A stretch of 23,354 nt of DNA from a virus. The stretch lies in IMG/VR virus record IMGVR_UViG_3300025101_000198, positions 1-23,354 of that record. The stretch is one strand, 5' to 3'. The first letter of the stretch is position 1; each line of letters opens with the position of its first letter. Positions 8,892 through 16,113 of the stretch are shown here, piece by piece. Both the position numbers and the translations under genes were made by a program. The notes beneath the pieces are model-generated. The model searched no databases. It was not told where the DNA came from and was given only the letters and a program-made list of their open reading frames with translations.

Positions 8892-9227
8892 TCACTCACT
8901 CCCCAGTTTCGCATTCATTCGCTCAAAGAAGTCGGAGTCACTTGTAGTGCGAACTGACCGCCCCTTAGACGCACCGACGGTGTTCTCACGCTTCAATTGT
9001 TCCATCTGTTCGGCCTCCATCTCCTTATATGCCGACAATGTGAAGTAATCTAAAACGACTCTTTCGGGTGGCAAGTGATCCCATGAAGAAGGGGCACACT
9101 TGAAAAAATGTCCGAGAAAAAAGGTGGGCATGTTGCCAGCAATCACTGGTATTTTGTAATCGTCAATCGGCAGTTCGCCCTCTCCGTCCCATTTCATAAA
9201 CGAACGGACATCATCAAGGGTTATTCC
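8892..9227 (-). CDS. Tail assembly chaperone, T-like extension made by -1 frameshift
   Basis: This frame encodes the downstream half of a G/GT-type tail chaperone, which binds the tape measure protein before tube polymerisation. The first ATG in the frame (9197) has no ribosome binding site, but the frame stays open upstream through the stop of the previous gene to the CCCTTTG heptamer. Slippage there would yield a fusion of about 231 residues: 120 from the G-like gene plus 111 from this frame, beginning GITLDDVRSFMKWDGEGELP. The segment has a Trp/Tyr-containing motif (DHLPPERVVLDYFTLSAYKEME) seen in the short T-like proteins encoded before tape measure genes, then a charged tail. The listed end is the first base read after the slip. 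Independent start at 9197 is the alternative and would make a 101-residue protein. Confidence 0.75.
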   Translation of the reverse strand, partial: GITLDDVRSFMKWDGEGELPIDDYKIPVIAGNMPTFFLGHFFKCAPSSWDHLPPERVVLDYFTLSAYKEMEAEQMEQLKRENTVGASKGRSVRTTSDSDFFERMNAKLGSE

Positions 9228-9586
9228 AAAGGGCCGCTTGCACCGGCCATACCGGCCATCAAATCCTCAAATGAAGGCAATACAGCCTGTATTGCGGCAC
9301 CGACTTCGGGGCGAATGTTCAGCAATTGCTTTGTCGTGAGTGCGGGTTCTGTGCGCTCAATGCAGGTCGTGAGAACGAACTTCCAGTAGCCCCCGAAGTC
9401 AATTTTCGGAGCCATGTTTCCGTCCCCGTCAGCCGACAAGGACACGAACTTCGTCAATGCTTTTTGTCGGTCAACCCAAGAAAGAGGGCGGATCCAAAGG
9501 GTCATTTCCCCGTATGGTGTTTCCACTCTCGTTTCTTCTGCATCTGTGCCTGTGATTAAATCACTCGCTATCGCTTTCTCCGCCAT
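9221..9586 (-). CDS. Tail assembly chaperone, G-like
   Basis: This 121-residue protein (MAEKAIASDLITGTDAEE...) fits the G component of the tail chaperone pair: a small, mixed alpha/beta protein encoded two genes after the tube and just before the tape measure. The segment PYGEMTLWIRPLSWVDRQKA followed by helical stretches is typical of tail assembly chaperones. The ATG at 9586 has an AAGGTGA element five bases upstream; the frame continues to an ATG at 9619 inside the previous gene, but that has no such site. The gene overlaps the end of the SAP-domain gene by 26 bases. Its last codons contain a CCCTTTG slippery heptamer in the correct register for -1 slippage. Confidence 0.8.
   Translation of the reverse strand: MAEKAIASDLITGTDAEETRVETPYGEMTLWIRPLSWVDRQKALTKFVSLSADGDGNMAPKIDFGGYWKFVLTTCIERTEPALTTKQLLNIRPEVGAAIQAVLPSFEDLMAGMAGASGPLE
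9227..9233 (-). promoter_or_regulatory. Programmed -1 ribosomal frameshift site (CCCTTTG)
   Basis: On the coding strand the heptamer reads C CCT TTG in the zero frame, matching the X XXY YYZ rule for simultaneous -1 slippage, and reads CCC TTT in the shifted frame. It sits one sense codon before the zero-frame stop (TAA at 9223-9221). The shifted frame is open from here to 8892. Tail chaperone genes of many long-tailed phages use a frameshift at this place (lambda G/GT), so the sequence and the context agree. I did not identify a clear downstream stimulatory hairpin by eye. Confidence 0.8.
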
Positions 9587-9917
9587 CTGTTTCACCTTCG
9601 GTTGCTGGTTCGGCTTCATCGCTTTCAGTCAAACGAGCAATCAGATCGGCTTTGGTTCCTGCGGTTGACAATTCACGCTGACTACATAAGACCTGTAATT
9701 CAGTCTTATTCATGTCGTCGTATGATGTCGGCTCCGCTGGGGCCAATTCCGGTGTTGCTGGTGTTGCAGGGGCGGGTGAAGCGACAGGAGCGTCAGCATG
9801 AACAACGATTTCTCCACTGGACAGGCCAGCACCTTCAACGATGCTTGTTCCTTCTATTGTCCAATTCAAGTATTCTCGTCGTCCTGCGATGTTCACATAT
9901 CCTGTCAGTCTTACCAT
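9561..9917 (-). CDS. Small SAP-domain protein in the tail gene cluster
   Basis: The 118-residue product has three parts: an N-terminal beta-like segment (MVRLTGYVNIAGRREYLNW), a Pro/Ala-rich linker at about 44-64, and a SAP motif at about 66-96 (SYDDMNKTELQVLCSQ, then RELSTAGTKADLIARL) followed by an acidic tail. SAP motifs are short helix-extended-helix DNA-binding elements; in phage structural clusters related HeH/SAP elements are often found on small proteins of unknown role. The ATG at 9917 is chosen because AAGGGTGA lies five bases before it; an upstream in-frame ATG at 9935 lacks a site. It may be a minor neck or tail protein or bind DNA during assembly. Domain call is firm; role is open. 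Confidence 0.8.
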   Translation of the reverse strand: MVRLTGYVNIAGRREYLNWTIEGTSIVEGAGLSSGEIVVHADAPVASPAPATPATPELAPAEPTSYDDMNKTELQVLCSQRELSTAGTKADLIARLTESDEAEPATEGETDGGESDSE

Positions 9918-9957
9918 TGTTCTCACCCTTCTCATTGTTGTTAATGAACTTTTTCAT

Positions 9958-10191
9958 TTAATTGTCTTCGTCGTATTCTCTTTCGGCTTTGCATTCTAAA
10001 CAATCAATCACGCCGTTTCTGTATGTTGAACAGTCGCCATCGTGCGAATTAGGCTCGCAGACATCCATGCCGCATGAGGCACATTCGTCATTGGTTGGCG
10101 CATCGCAGTTTTGGCACGACGATTCTTTGCGGATCGTGAGTGTATTGAGGCCAACACGCCCCGCTTTCCGAATAACCATGTCTTCTCGCAT
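9958..10191 (-). CDS. Small eight-cysteine zinc-binding protein
   Basis: This 77-residue protein has a basic N terminus (residues 1-23) and a cysteine-rich C-terminal two thirds: Cys26-x2-Cys29, Cys37-x2-Cys40, Cys45, His50, Cys54 and Cys64-x2-Cys67, then an acidic end. Eight cysteines and one histidine could bind two zinc ions, perhaps in a cross-brace or double treble-clef layout. A GGTGA element lies four bases before the ATG, right after the tail tube stop. It stands between tail tube and SAP-domain genes. Nothing identifies a specific partner; a regulator of late expression, a host-protein binder or an assembly factor are all possible. The gene itself is well supported by spacing, start signal and motif pattern. 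Confidence 0.8.
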   Translation of the reverse strand: MREDMVIRKAGRVGLNTLTIRKESSCQNCDAPTNDECASCGMDVCEPNSHDGDCSTYRNGVIDCLECKAEREYDEDN

Positions 10192-10200
10192 ATTCTCACC

Positions 10201-12450
10201 TCACACCACAAAGTATGGAGAAGTTTCGGCCACCTTCAAGTGGCGAACAGCGAACTCCACGGTCGCCGTGACTGGCCCTTTATCATCCGGCACTGGATGT
10301 TCGGCCTTAGTGACTGTATAGTCTTCAAGTGTGATTGTTGCGTTTTGGCGAGTGGCATGTGCGCCGGATTTTGTCAAAGTCAGCGTGCAATCGTTTGAGT
10401 TAATGTGATGCTTGCGTGTTCGCAATTGTTCAAACCAGCGATCATCCTCAACAAGTGCGGAGAACTTGAAAGTGTATTCACGGGCGGCTTCGGTTATTTC
10501 CGAAGCGAACTGTGTTGCGGCTTGTTGAACTTGATCTGCATCAAGGTGCGTTTGACTTGACCCACGAATGTAAAATTGGGCTGTGTTGGTGTTGGCAATT
10601 GACATCTCCACTGTTTTGGCACGAAGCACCGAAGCACCGAAGGCACTGAATTGCATGTGCTGGAATAAATATGGTTTTTCGCCATTCACAGCGATACCCG
10701 ACACTCTTCGCTTAATTTGAGTATTTGCGGTATTCTCAAACATTCGGTGGGGTGTGATGAACTTTGAGGCAGTGTCTTTGAACATGCGTGTGGATTCAAA
10801 AGATCCACTTAGTTTCAATTCCCCTTCGCTGTCAGCGGCAAGGTTCAAATCGCCCATTTTACAACCACTGAAAACACGAAGCAATTGATTGGCTCCCGGT
10901 GTTGAATCCGAAGAACGGAATGATTGCTCAACGGCAAATGTAGGAACATGTGAATAGCCAAAGAAAGTGTGTTCAACACCATATTTGAGTTCACCAGTGG
11001 ATAAAAGCGCAGGGCTTCCTCTTTTATGTTCATTGTCGCTATATGTGTATTGGAGTCTTTCAATGCCACATGAAGTGGCGGTATGATCGAACATGAAAGC
11101 CTCTTCAACATATAATTGTCCAGCGTCTTGGCCGTTGGCGGTTCCGATTGCGATAACACGACGGATTTCGTGCTTGTTGACTGTTGGTGCGGTGACATCA
11201 GCACCGGGAATAACCACCGTGTCTTTGTCATAGATTTGAATGTAGTCGCCGACCGAGAACTTGGCGGCGTTGGTTGCGCCCACATTGACTCTCAAATCAC
11301 CACAGGTGATGTTGCCAGTGAATGAAGCAAGCAATTGGATTGGTGCGTCGGCCTGTTGAGCCTCAACGACCGCATCAGTGTCAATATCAACACAGCCGGA
11401 GAGTGCTTTTGTTGCCGCCGCACCGCCTGTGTAAAAACCGAGCAGGGGCAAACCTGTGGTTCTGTGGAGGACTTTGAACAGGCCAGCCGCCTCCGCTGAT
11501 TCAAAAATCTCATTGAAGTTCTTTCCAGCGGCGTGAATGGTGATGTCCGTTCCAGTGTCGCTCAAAGCCAAAGCACCGATGAGAACATCAGATCCAACAG
11601 TGGCACTCAAGCCAGTGATAGTGGTTCCATTCGTAGCAGTGAGGTCGTTTTCCCGTGTAGCAGTTCCAAAAATCTGTGAACCCAGTTTTTGAGAGCCGAT
11701 ATTGCCTGTTTTGAAATTAAGCGGCAAGGCTGTCAAAATGGTGTTGGCACCAGTGACTTGACTGTATTCTCCCTTGCTTTTTGCAGTGTGCCCGCCGAGA
11801 GCGTATTTCCAATAACGAAGGCTGTGGGCGTTGAGATCAAAAGAACCGCCAGCAAGAGTTTCCTTGCCGGAGGTCAATACATTGACATCACGACCCATAC
11901 CAACGATGTGTTGCTTGCGAACATCTATTTCGGGTTCGGGGAGTGTGAATGAATTGAGAAGACCGATGAATTGGTCGGTCAAGACCCGTTGGTCGTTTTC
12001 ACCCATAGCCGCCTCAAAGGTTGGGACACGGTTGGCGTCTATGATGAAGTAGTCGCCTGTGTTTGCGACTGTTGCGGCTGTTGTTGCCAACGCAGGGGTG
12101 ATGGTGATTGCGTTTCCACTGTTTTGGGTGATGTAGTAGGTGCGCTTGGTCGTAGGATAGTGATCTGCGTTGTAGCGGGTGTTGTTTCCCGATGAATAAA
12201 TCCTAAGCGTTGCGCCTGTGAGCATTCCGTCGGGGACAAGAGCGTGAGGTGCATTCCCAGCGGCGTTTAGACCAACCCAATACATACCTGCACCGAGGCT
12301 AATGGTGGTGCTGTTGCCGGTGGTCGTCGTGTTCCACCCAGCAGTAGCACCAGTCCCCGAAGTGACATCCGTTCCTTGTCCATACAGTCCGGTTTCTTTT
12401 CCGAACGACACTTCAACAATGTCGCCCTTGAATACTTGATTTACAGCCAT
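10201..12450 (-). CDS. Major tail (tube) protein, unusually large
   Basis: The tail tube protein stacks as rings to form the DNA conduit. This 749-residue product has tube-like segments at about 165-225 (SFTLPEPEIDVRKQHIVGMG, then a GSFDLNAHSLRYWKYALGG pattern) and about 485-749 (VFSGCKMGDLNLAADSEGEL, then a strand-rich end with YTFKFSALVEDDRW and TATVEFAVRHLKV), matching the layout of major tail proteins of archaeal and bacterial siphoviruses. Two stretches, about 20-150 and 230-480, seem to be insertions, including a small beta module near 398-452 (FSVGDYIQIYDKD). Usual tube proteins are roughly 150-450 residues, so surface decorations are likely. The ATG is preceded by GAGATGATGA. Position after neck genes and before chaperones supports the call. 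A sheath protein is less likely. Confidence 0.75.
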   Translation of the reverse strand: MAVNQVFKGDIVEVSFGKETGLYGQGTDVTSGTGATAGWNTTTTGNSTTISLGAGMYWVGLNAAGNAPHALVPDGMLTGATLRIYSSGNNTRYNADHYPTTKRTYYITQNSGNAITITPALATTAATVANTGDYFIIDANRVPTFEAAMGENDQRVLTDQFIGLLNSFTLPEPEIDVRKQHIVGMGRDVNVLTSGKETLAGGSFDLNAHSLRYWKYALGGHTAKSKGEYSQVTGANTILTALPLNFKTGNIGSQKLGSQIFGTATRENDLTATNGTTITGLSATVGSDVLIGALALSDTGTDITIHAAGKNFNEIFESAEAAGLFKVLHRTTGLPLLGFYTGGAAATKALSGCVDIDTDAVVEAQQADAPIQLLASFTGNITCGDLRVNVGATNAAKFSVGDYIQIYDKDTVVIPGADVTAPTVNKHEIRRVIAIGTANGQDAGQLYVEEAFMFDHTATSCGIERLQYTYSDNEHKRGSPALLSTGELKYGVEHTFFGYSHVPTFAVEQSFRSSDSTPGANQLLRVFSGCKMGDLNLAADSEGELKLSGSFESTRMFKDTASKFITPHRMFENTANTQIKRRVSGIAVNGEKPYLFQHMQFSAFGASVLRAKTVEMSIANTNTAQFYIRGSSQTHLDADQVQQAATQFASEITEAAREYTFKFSALVEDDRWFEQLRTRKHHINSNDCTLTLTKSGAHATRQNATITLEDYTVTKAEHPVPDDKGPVTATVEFAVRHLKVAETSPYFVV

Positions 12451-12461
12451 TTTTCATCATC

Positions 12462-12893
12462 TCATAGGGTTGGTAGGGGTTGGGCGAAAATCACACATTC
12501 GGCTTGCATCGTGTAGCGGAATAACCTCTTGCTACGGTCAGACAAGTCCGTTCGGGTCTTGAAGATTACCCTATCAAATGTGTTATTATCGCCCTTTCTC
12601 ACCAAATGTAGTATGCGCCGGACTTCATCTCGGAGTGCGCTCAAGCGTTCCCGACTCTTCACGGATCGTATGTCAATGGTGAGGTTAATGTGTTCATTCA
12701 CGAAGTCAAAAGCCAATTCCGGCTGTGCTTCGTTATGCGCTGTTTCAAAAATGCGAATGATGTCGTGATCCTGCAAACGAGTTCGTTTTCCTTCGCCCAC
12801 ATCCAGCGTAGCGATGTCCAAAATAGACGGTTTTGGTGAAATAGACCAATTGCTATCCATTATATCACGGATGGCTTCAATTGCGTCAGTCAT
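12462..12893 (-). CDS. Putative neck / tail completion protein
   Basis: This 143-residue protein is encoded just before the tail tube gene, where tail completion (terminator) proteins usually lie. It starts with a helix (MTDAIEAIRDIMDSNW), has an RIFETAHNE segment, then alternating strands (LAFDFVNEHINLTIDIRSV), an amphipathic helix with RLSALRDEVRRILHLV, and a final strand pair (RYTMQAECVIFAQPLPTL). That alpha-beta pattern resembles the family that caps the tube top. The ATG overlaps the stop of the preceding gene as ATGA, with GGGGATGA four bases upstream, suggesting translational coupling. Role is inferred from size, secondary-structure pattern and place. Confidence 0.65.
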   Translation of the reverse strand: MTDAIEAIRDIMDSNWSISPKPSILDIATLDVGEGKRTRLQDHDIIRIFETAHNEAQPELAFDFVNEHINLTIDIRSVKSRERLSALRDEVRRILHLVRKGDNNTFDRVIFKTRTDLSDRSKRLFRYTMQAECVIFAQPLPTL

Positions 12894-13147
12894 TGTTTCA
12901 TCCCCTTTATCATTTTAGCGTGCGCTGTCGCCGTATCTAAGGCGAAGGGGCTTGCGGCTTTATGCGCTTGCATGACAGTGTTGACATCCTCTTCGCTCAT
13001 CGGCTCATCGGTGTCCTGTGTTTCACGCTCATAAATCTCCAATTTCTCCAAATGCGCTGGCTCGGCGGTTTGTTGTTTTTTCATAGCGGCCAGCAACTCA
13101 TCCACATTGGCAAGGTGGTCTTCAAGGAACTTGATGAAATCCTCCAC
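12890..13147 (-). CDS. Small helical neck-region protein, function unknown
   Basis: An 85-residue, mostly helical, acidic protein (MEDFIKFLEDHLANVDELLA...) lies between the adaptor and tail-completion genes. No ATG opens the frame; candidates are GTG at 13147 (one base past the adaptor stop, behind GGGTGG at five bases), GTG at 13156 and TTG at 13171. I choose 13147 for its spacing; the others would add 3 to 8 residues. Its stop overlaps the next start (ATGA), so it is tightly coupled. Place suggests a head closure or neck component or a small chaperone, but no motif confirms that. Confidence 0.6.
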   Translation of the reverse strand: MEDFIKFLEDHLANVDELLAAMKKQQTAEPAHLEKLEIYERETQDTDEPMSEEDVNTVMQAHKAASPFALDTATAHAKMIKGMKQ

Positions 13148-13148
13148 A

Positions 13149-14765
13149 TCAACCACCCATCCCTGCGACAATAATTGACTCTTGGAACGGCACCAGCAAT
13201 TTGGCGACTTCGGCCTCCAATTTTTGATGTTTTGAGTTCAAGTCAATGTTTTGAGTTCCTTCGGGGAACATAACGGAATAATCATCCGACATGAGAATAT
13301 CCATGACAACCAGTTTAGTGCAAGCCTCATGGATTGAACCCTCCACATATCTTTCTCCGTAAATGTAAGAACATCGCAACGAGTGGTTCTCAAAGAATGG
13401 GTATTCGTTGTTAAACAAAATCATTCCGTTTTCTTCAATACTCCACCATGACTTTTGGCGTTCTTCATCGGTGATGTCGTTTTTGAATCGGATTTGTTTT
13501 ACAGTGTCGCCGACCTGCAATTGGCCGTCAAAATCGTTCAATTGATCAGCCACCACGGTGAATGTGTTGCCGTTTCGTGTGCAAAGAGCCACCCTATTGG
13601 TGGTGCCGCTGGTGATATACACCAACCCATGCCCCTCAACAAAAGTAGTTCCGTCGTTTAGCACGAACGATGTGGCAGGTGAGCCTGTTTTGCTGGCAAC
13701 GGTGCTTGACACCATAGATGAGAGGCTTGTGTTGAACGACACAGCCGCTTCGTGGGTGACAGCGATTGTAGCATTTTCACCACCTTCGGTGCTACGCATA
13801 GAACTGATTTCAATAACGCCGTCGCCAGTGTCGCTATTGGATAAAGCCAAGAACTCTTCATGCACATTGAGGGCAACATTGGCGGAGTCGGCTGACTCCA
13901 CTGTGAGCGAACCAATCGGAACTGCGGATTTGTTGAATGCCGCATCCTTGTTGATGAGCGCACCGAGGTTTTCAGCCGCCGATTTATGATCGAAGTCAGA
14001 TCTCCACTTCGTCTGTGCATCATCACCCTCGGTCAATGTAGCGACTCCGTTGGCACCGGGACAAAGTAAAATTGACTCTCCTGCCATAGCGGTGTGATCG
14101 GACACCCTAAAGGACACCCGTGCGCCAGCCATCTCACGGTAATAGTCGCCCTGCCACGCACCTAATTTGAGGATGCGCTGAATAGCCCCCCGCTTGACGA
14201 AAACAGCACCCACATAATCGGTGTAGTATCGCCTTCGGAATGGTTTGAATGTGGTGAAATTGACATACTCTTCGGCGACAAGGCGTGGTCGCCATGCGTG
14301 GCGTGTCACCTTGTCAATGTAGTCTTGCCGTTGGCGAATTAGGTTCTCAACATGGCTTTTTTTGATGCCTCGTTCTGTGCTGTTCGTGATAGCCGACTGA
14401 TGTTGAACCTGTGCTTTGTTGGCTGTGGTAAATGACGGGGCAGTTCCTTTTGGTGCGACCAAATAGATTTGACCGTTTGAACCAACCGATTCAACACTGC
14501 CTATGGTGAACTCAATGCCCATAGCATTGGCGTCGTCATAAACCAGTATTTTTTCACCTGCGGAATACCCCCACCTGCGATAGTCAGCACCAGTTATTGG
14601 AAACTTGATGTCATTTGTAGCAATCACACTGTCGCCAGCCAACGATACTGGATCTGGCAAAGGCAGTTGTAAGTAGTCAGCCACTTTCTCAACGGTGGTG
14701 TATGTCAATTCGTCGGGATAAAGTGGTGCATCGGGACGATGGCCGGGAGTGAAAGCACGGGGCAT
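13149..14765 (-). CDS. Head-tail adaptor (connector) protein with inserted beta domains
   Basis: This 538-residue protein follows the head genes and precedes neck genes. The N-terminal helix segment DELTYTTVEKVADYLQL and C-terminal helical part (SIHEACTKLVVMDILMSDD, then SKHQKLEAEVAKLLVPF) match head-tail connector proteins, which join under the portal and use a helical bundle. The middle is expanded: a beta module at about 67-105 (GEKILVYDDAN, IYLVAPK), a core with RRRYYTDYVGAVFVKRGAIQ near 177-196, and a long insert at about 220-430 containing AENLGALINKDAAF and GVIEISSMRSTEGGENATIAV. Typical connector adaptors are 100-200 residues, so this one is decorated. The ATG lies one base after the zinc-ribbon gene stop, behind GGAGGG. 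Family assignment is fairly likely; the insert roles are unknown. Confidence 0.7.
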   Translation of the reverse strand: MPRAFTPGHRPDAPLYPDELTYTTVEKVADYLQLPLPDPVSLAGDSVIATNDIKFPITGADYRRWGYSAGEKILVYDDANAMGIEFTIGSVESVGSNGQIYLVAPKGTAPSFTTANKAQVQHQSAITNSTERGIKKSHVENLIRQRQDYIDKVTRHAWRPRLVAEEYVNFTTFKPFRRRYYTDYVGAVFVKRGAIQRILKLGAWQGDYYREMAGARVSFRVSDHTAMAGESILLCPGANGVATLTEGDDAQTKWRSDFDHKSAAENLGALINKDAAFNKSAVPIGSLTVESADSANVALNVHEEFLALSNSDTGDGVIEISSMRSTEGGENATIAVTHEAAVSFNTSLSSMVSSTVASKTGSPATSFVLNDGTTFVEGHGLVYITSGTTNRVALCTRNGNTFTVVADQLNDFDGQLQVGDTVKQIRFKNDITDEERQKSWWSIEENGMILFNNEYPFFENHSLRCSYIYGERYVEGSIHEACTKLVVMDILMSDDYSVMFPEGTQNIDLNSKHQKLEAEVAKLLVPFQESIIVAGMGG

Positions 14766-14766
14766 G

Positions 14767-15099
14767 TCAAATAACCCTCCGGCCCATGCTATGATGGCCG
14801 AGGTTGAAGGTCATAGGACTTCCGCAAGCACCGCACTTAGGTGCCCAGCAAAAGTGCAAACAACCACATGTGGTGCAACGAGTCCCCGAACCAATGTTTT
14901 GAATGTCTTTTCGCTCATTTTTCCTCATTTGAATACGCTTTGTTGTTGCGTGTCGCATGTTCTCATCGGAAAATGGGCTGTCGTCCTCTTGGACGGATGA
15001 ACGAGATGCGTGTTTAATTTCGGCCATTCGGACTTGGCGTCTTCGCTCAATGTCCATGACCTCTCCGAGATCGATGTCTTCAATTTCCATTCTTGGCAT
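14767..15099 (-). CDS. Small zinc-ribbon protein in head gene cluster
   Basis: A 110-residue protein with an acidic start (MPRMEIEDIDLGEVMD), a basic helical middle (about 19-65) and a cysteine cluster: Cys75-x2-Cys78-x-Cys80-x3-Cys84-x4-Cys89-x2-Cys92 (TRCTTCGCLHFCWAPKCGAC). The outer CxxC pairs form a zinc-ribbon-like knuckle set. GGGGTGA sits six bases before the ATG. It is encoded between decoration-type and adaptor genes. It could be a structural stabiliser, a nucleic-acid binder or a late regulator; I see no evidence to choose. Confidence 0.8.
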   Translation of the reverse strand: MPRMEIEDIDLGEVMDIERRRQVRMAEIKHASRSSVQEDDSPFSDENMRHATTKRIQMRKNERKDIQNIGSGTRCTTCGCLHFCWAPKCGACGSPMTFNLGHHSMGRRVI

Positions 15100-15122
15100 G
15101 TGAAGTCACCCCAACGGCGACT

Positions 15123-15494
15123 TCAAGACCGTGTGCCTGTAATGATAAGTTCAAGAGCAGTGATACCGGTTGCGTCAAAGTTGTTTGCGAACTCAATTGC
15201 CGCACGACCACCTGCGGCCACTGCTGTTGGTTCGTCCACTGCGTTGCCTGTTGCTTGGGTGGATTCACCGAAGAGTTGGAGTTTTTTGGTGGCGTGATTG
15301 TAGCGAACATCAAATCCTTCGGGCAAACCTGCACCGACATGAACCTTTTCCACAGACTTTAGGCCACATTGAGCGTTTGCATCAAATGGTTCGCCGCCAG
15401 CGGGGTATGTTCCTGTGAACTTGACGGTTCGGAAACAGGTTAGTCTTGATCCGTCAACGGAGTTTCTCTTATTTCGTGTGATAGTCAGTGCCAT
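15123..15494 (-). CDS. Small head (decoration-type) structural protein
   Basis: The 123-residue product begins MALTITRNKRNSVDGSRL and continues with a short beta pattern including VKFTGTYPAGGEPFDA, LKSVEKVHVG, FDVRYNHATKKLQLF and a last strand ITALELIITGTRS. This layout, with a Tyr-Pro-x-Gly-Gly-Glu-Pro turn, is common in small capsid-associated proteins of marine tailed phages. An AGAGATGA element lies five bases before the ATG at 15494; the frame extends to an ATG at 15521 without a start signal. It sits in the head block between two other small head-type genes. A decoration or head-fibre role is inferred. Confidence 0.7.
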   Translation of the reverse strand: MALTITRNKRNSVDGSRLTCFRTVKFTGTYPAGGEPFDANAQCGLKSVEKVHVGAGLPEGFDVRYNHATKKLQLFGESTQATGNAVDEPTAVAAGGRAAIEFANNFDATGITALELIITGTRS

Positions 15495-15537
15495 GTTGCT
15501 CATCTCTTGGGTGTAAGTCATTTGTTAAAAGGGTTCC

Positions 15538-16113
15538 TTATGAATACATGATAATGACACGGATAATTCCAGTGTCAGCCGCCCATGCAGTGGTCGATCT
15601 TAATTTGATAGTGTAGTTTCCACAGACTCGGCCAGTCCACGGTTGATTCTTGTTAATTGTAGTCTGTGTGCCGTCCACGATAGGTGTTTTTGGTGCCGCA
15701 GGGGTGTCATGTCCCGATAGTCCGGGTCGGACTGTCAAGGCGTGTTCCTGTGTGCCCATAGCCGCACCTTCATTGGTTTGAAATTGATAGTAGCGTCCGG
15801 GCACTTTGTTGGTGTAGTCAAGACTGGTGATTGGGGCAAAGGGCGTAATTTCGCCTCCTGCAACAGTAGGGATGTCGCTGATCAGACTGAATGACCCGTG
15901 GACTGTTTGAGTGTTGCCATTGGTTGCCAGTTTTGAATCCGAAACATCAAGAACGATTTGGTGAACTTCGCCGTTCAATCCGAACAAATCGGAGATAACT
16001 GTTGTTTGACCGCTTAGATCCGCTTGAGTGAACTCATAGACCATACGGTTGACACGGGTGCGACCTGCATAACGGGCTTCGCCGTCAAATATGGTGAGGT
16101 CGCTCTTAGACAT
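15538..16113 (-). CDS. Putative head-region beta-rich structural protein
   Basis: This 191-residue protein (MSKSDLTIFDGEARYAGRTR...) is rich in beta-prone segments such as VHQIVLDVSDSKLA, GRYYQFQTNEGAAMG and the final strands NYTIKLRSTTAW and GIIRVIIMYS. It has no catalytic or membrane signature. The ATG at 16113 overlaps the preceding stop (TGATG) and follows GGGTGATGA; a GTG one codon earlier is less likely. Its place between decoration-type genes and the final strand pattern suggest a capsid-surface or vertex protein. Function is not recognised beyond that. Confidence 0.6.
   Translation of the reverse strand: MSKSDLTIFDGEARYAGRTRVNRMVYEFTQADLSGQTTVISDLFGLNGEVHQIVLDVSDSKLATNGNTQTVHGSFSLISDIPTVAGGEITPFAPITSLDYTNKVPGRYYQFQTNEGAAMGTQEHALTVRPGLSGHDTPAAPKTPIVDGTQTTINKNQPWTGRVCGNYTIKLRSTTAWAADTGIIRVIIMYS

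Noticed and set aside
9892-9935. Earlier ATG starts for the SAP-domain gene (9935) and chaperone gene (9619)
   Set aside because: The ATGs at 9917 and 9586 each have a good GGTGA element five bases upstream; the earlier ones have none and would overlap more.
9918-9957. TGAA...TTCA inverted repeat in the gap before the SAP-domain gene as terminator or operator
   Set aside because: Four-base arms and no T run on the coding strand after it. It is within chance expectation.
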